Assembly (NCBI GenBank): GCA_965206365.1
Contig: CBDBJL010000009.1
Location: 62,001 to 126,000 of the forward strand
Origin: CBDBJL01 sp965206365
GTDB lineage: Bacteria; Pseudomonadota; Alphaproteobacteria; JABAAW01; JAHZMA01
Reading direction: 5' to 3'
Length of the DNA: 64,000 nucleotides
Shown: positions 63,166 through 64,000 of the stretch, piece after piece
Position numbering within the stretch: position 1 is the first letter of the stretch
Layout: each line of letters begins with the position of its first letter
Translations under genes and position numbers: made by a program
The notes under the pieces: generated by a model
The model's database searches: none
The model's input: the letters and a program-made list of their open reading frames with translations, nothing else
Told to the model about the DNA's origin: nothing

Positions 63166-63186
63166 AGAAATATCACCAATATTTCT
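63166..63186 (+). terminator. Weak hairpin after gcvP
   Basis: AGAAATAT and ATATTTCT form an 8-bp AT-rich stem around CACCA, 18 bp past the gcvP stop. There is no U-tract and little GC, so termination would be poor. Confidence 0.35.
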
Positions 63187-63337
63187 AAGTTTGCGTTTAT
63201 TTCTTGAAAAGATTTTTCCTTGCTGTTAGTATGCACCCAAGCTTCTCGTGAAGGGGCTGTTTTGGGTTGGGTGTGCGGGTCTCTGTTATGGGGGCTGATA
63301 AGGTTTTCTGTGGTAAAATTTTTAAGGTTAATCATTT

Positions 63338-64000
63338 ATGGATGATAATGCACAAGATAGTGATGGTGATGAGCGAGTTCTTACTTTTGAAGAACAACGC
63401 TATTTGGTTTTAAAAGCCATTGGCGATAAGCTTTCCAAGAAACGCAAAGATAATTCGGGGGTTGTGCAAACGATTTCTAAGGATTTAAGGATTCGTGCTT
63501 CGTTACTCCATGCGATAGAAGAAGGCAATATTGCTGAATTTCCCGGGGATAGCTATTATTATGGTTTTGCCCGTAATTATGCTACGGCTTTATCGGTAGA
63601 TATTTCTGAGGAAATCAAACAATATCGTGTTTTATGTGAATGCGAGAATAACCCAAAAACGATTGATAGTGCCCTTATCAACGCGGCTTCATCGGTGATT
63701 GTTAATGATAAAACGAAAATTGCGGCGGCGACCATTGTCTCCACTGGTAATGTTGTTAGCCCGTTGCATTCAGATGCTGATAATGTGGTCTCCAAACAGA
63801 ATAAGATCGATATGCGTAGTGTTTTTTCGTTGGATTCTTCGAACAAATCATATGGTGCGATTATCCTTGTCGGAGCTGGTTTTTGTGTAGCTTTTGTCTA
63901 TTCGCTTTGGATTATATTTTTAGGTGTGCACCAAGATGATGTTAATTCGAATGGTGAAACGGTTGATGAATACGCACAGCAACAATTTGCGGATACGGAT
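63338..64000 (+). CDS. RodZ-like helix-turn-helix membrane protein (5' part, cut by window end)
   Basis: From ATG 63338 the frame stays open to the window end (221 codons). An N-terminal HTH_25 domain (ISKDLRIRASLLHAIEEGN, then FPGDSYYYGFARNYATAL) is the RodZ signature; a TM helix follows at about residues 173-195 (GAIILVGAGFCVAFVYSLWII), then a periplasmic part that is cut off. RodZ anchors MreB and sets rod shape. The C-terminus lies outside, so completeness cannot be judged. Confidence 0.85.
   Translation, partial: MDDNAQDSDGDERVLTFEEQRYLVLKAIGDKLSKKRKDNSGVVQTISKDLRIRASLLHAIEEGNIAEFPGDSYYYGFARNYATALSVDISEEIKQYRVLCECENNPKTIDSALINAASSVIVNDKTKIAAATIVSTGNVVSPLHSDADNVVSKQNKIDMRSVFSLDSSNKSYGAIILVGAGFCVAFVYSLWIIFLGVHQDDVNSNGETVDEYAQQQFADTD

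Noticed and set aside
1..64000. CRISPR arrays, IS elements, tRNA and rRNA genes
   Set aside because: No regularly spaced repeats, transposase-like proteins, T-loop GGTTCGAATCC-type sequences or rRNA landmarks were found on reading both strands; a formal tRNA scan was not possible.

Overview
The window is a gene-dense, AT-rich (roughly 38-40% G+C by eye) stretch of an alphaproteobacterial chromosome. This placement rests on family content and gene order: bamE facing a ubiquinol-cytochrome c chaperone followed by DUF177-rpmF-plsX-fabH; ribD-ribE-ribH-nusB-thiL; ispD-ispF-pgpA-pncC; an NtrX-like gene followed by trkA and a class IV aminotransferase; mdh-sucC-sucD-sucA-sucB; and a HemB with the aspartate-rich, zinc-independent type of metal site. 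Low G+C, several decayed genes and an ankyrin remnant would fit a host-associated lineage (for example near Rhodospirillales or Holosporales), but the taxon is an inference and no rRNA or tRNA gene was found.

Layout. 1-1.9 kb: a broken, unrecognised gene and a DUF1801 protein. 2-7.7 kb (minus): gyrA, coaD and three tandem ABC-2 permeases with no ATPase. 7.8-9.3 kb (minus): hemB and bamE. 9.4-13.1 kb (plus): cytochrome bc1 chaperone, DUF177, rpmF, plsX, fabH. 13.2-20.2 kb: an orphan periplasmic binding protein, a convergent six-TM chemoreceptor, a DsbA-like thiol oxidoreductase and SMC. 20.3-27.2 kb (plus): ihfA, a MerR regulator, rpiB, glyA, nrdR, the riboflavin genes, nusB and thiL; the last two carry apparent frameshifts within about 180 bp of each other. 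27.2-29.2 kb: an island with an ankyrin fragment, a GTA/phage-type 3-TM holin, an M15 endolysin broken just before its last zinc ligand, and GC-rich repeats. 29.3-33.0 kb (minus): EamA exporter, cNMP-fold protein, pncC, pgpA, ispF, ispD. 33.2-36.8 kb (plus): a degenerate NtrX, trkA, D-amino-acid aminotransferase. 37.2 kb: cheW with its own consensus promoter. 38-52.1 kb (minus): suhB, efp, thyX, an M23 endopeptidase, an FbpB-type permease, prfB with its programmed frameshift, and the TCA genes sucB, sucA, sucD, sucC and mdh. 52.5-64 kb: two GNATs, a CDF cation exporter, rnd and ubiG (minus), lysC, gcvT-gcvH-gcvP, and the 5' part of a RodZ-like gene cut by the window end.

Function. Most of the window is housekeeping: the 2-oxoglutarate to oxaloacetate arm of the TCA cycle, glycine/serine one-carbon metabolism (glyA, gcvTHP, thyX), fatty-acid initiation, riboflavin, MEP isoprenoids, heme, ubiquinone, and replication/segregation (gyrA, smc, ihfA, nrdR). 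cheW and the chemoreceptor imply chemotaxis or a derived sensory array.

Most notable: the NtrX-like protein has lost the receiver phospho-acceptor Asp, both Walker motifs and the GAFTGA loop while keeping its Fis-type DNA-binding helix, so it looks like an ATPase-dead DNA-binding protein. Next are the tandem ABC-2 permeases, the decaying lysis cassette flanked by GC-rich repeats, the nusB/thiL double frameshift, the C9 tract between the efp ribosome-binding site and start codon, and a 12-bp hairpin upstream of mdh. I found no CRISPR array, complete mobile element or clearly new multi-gene system.
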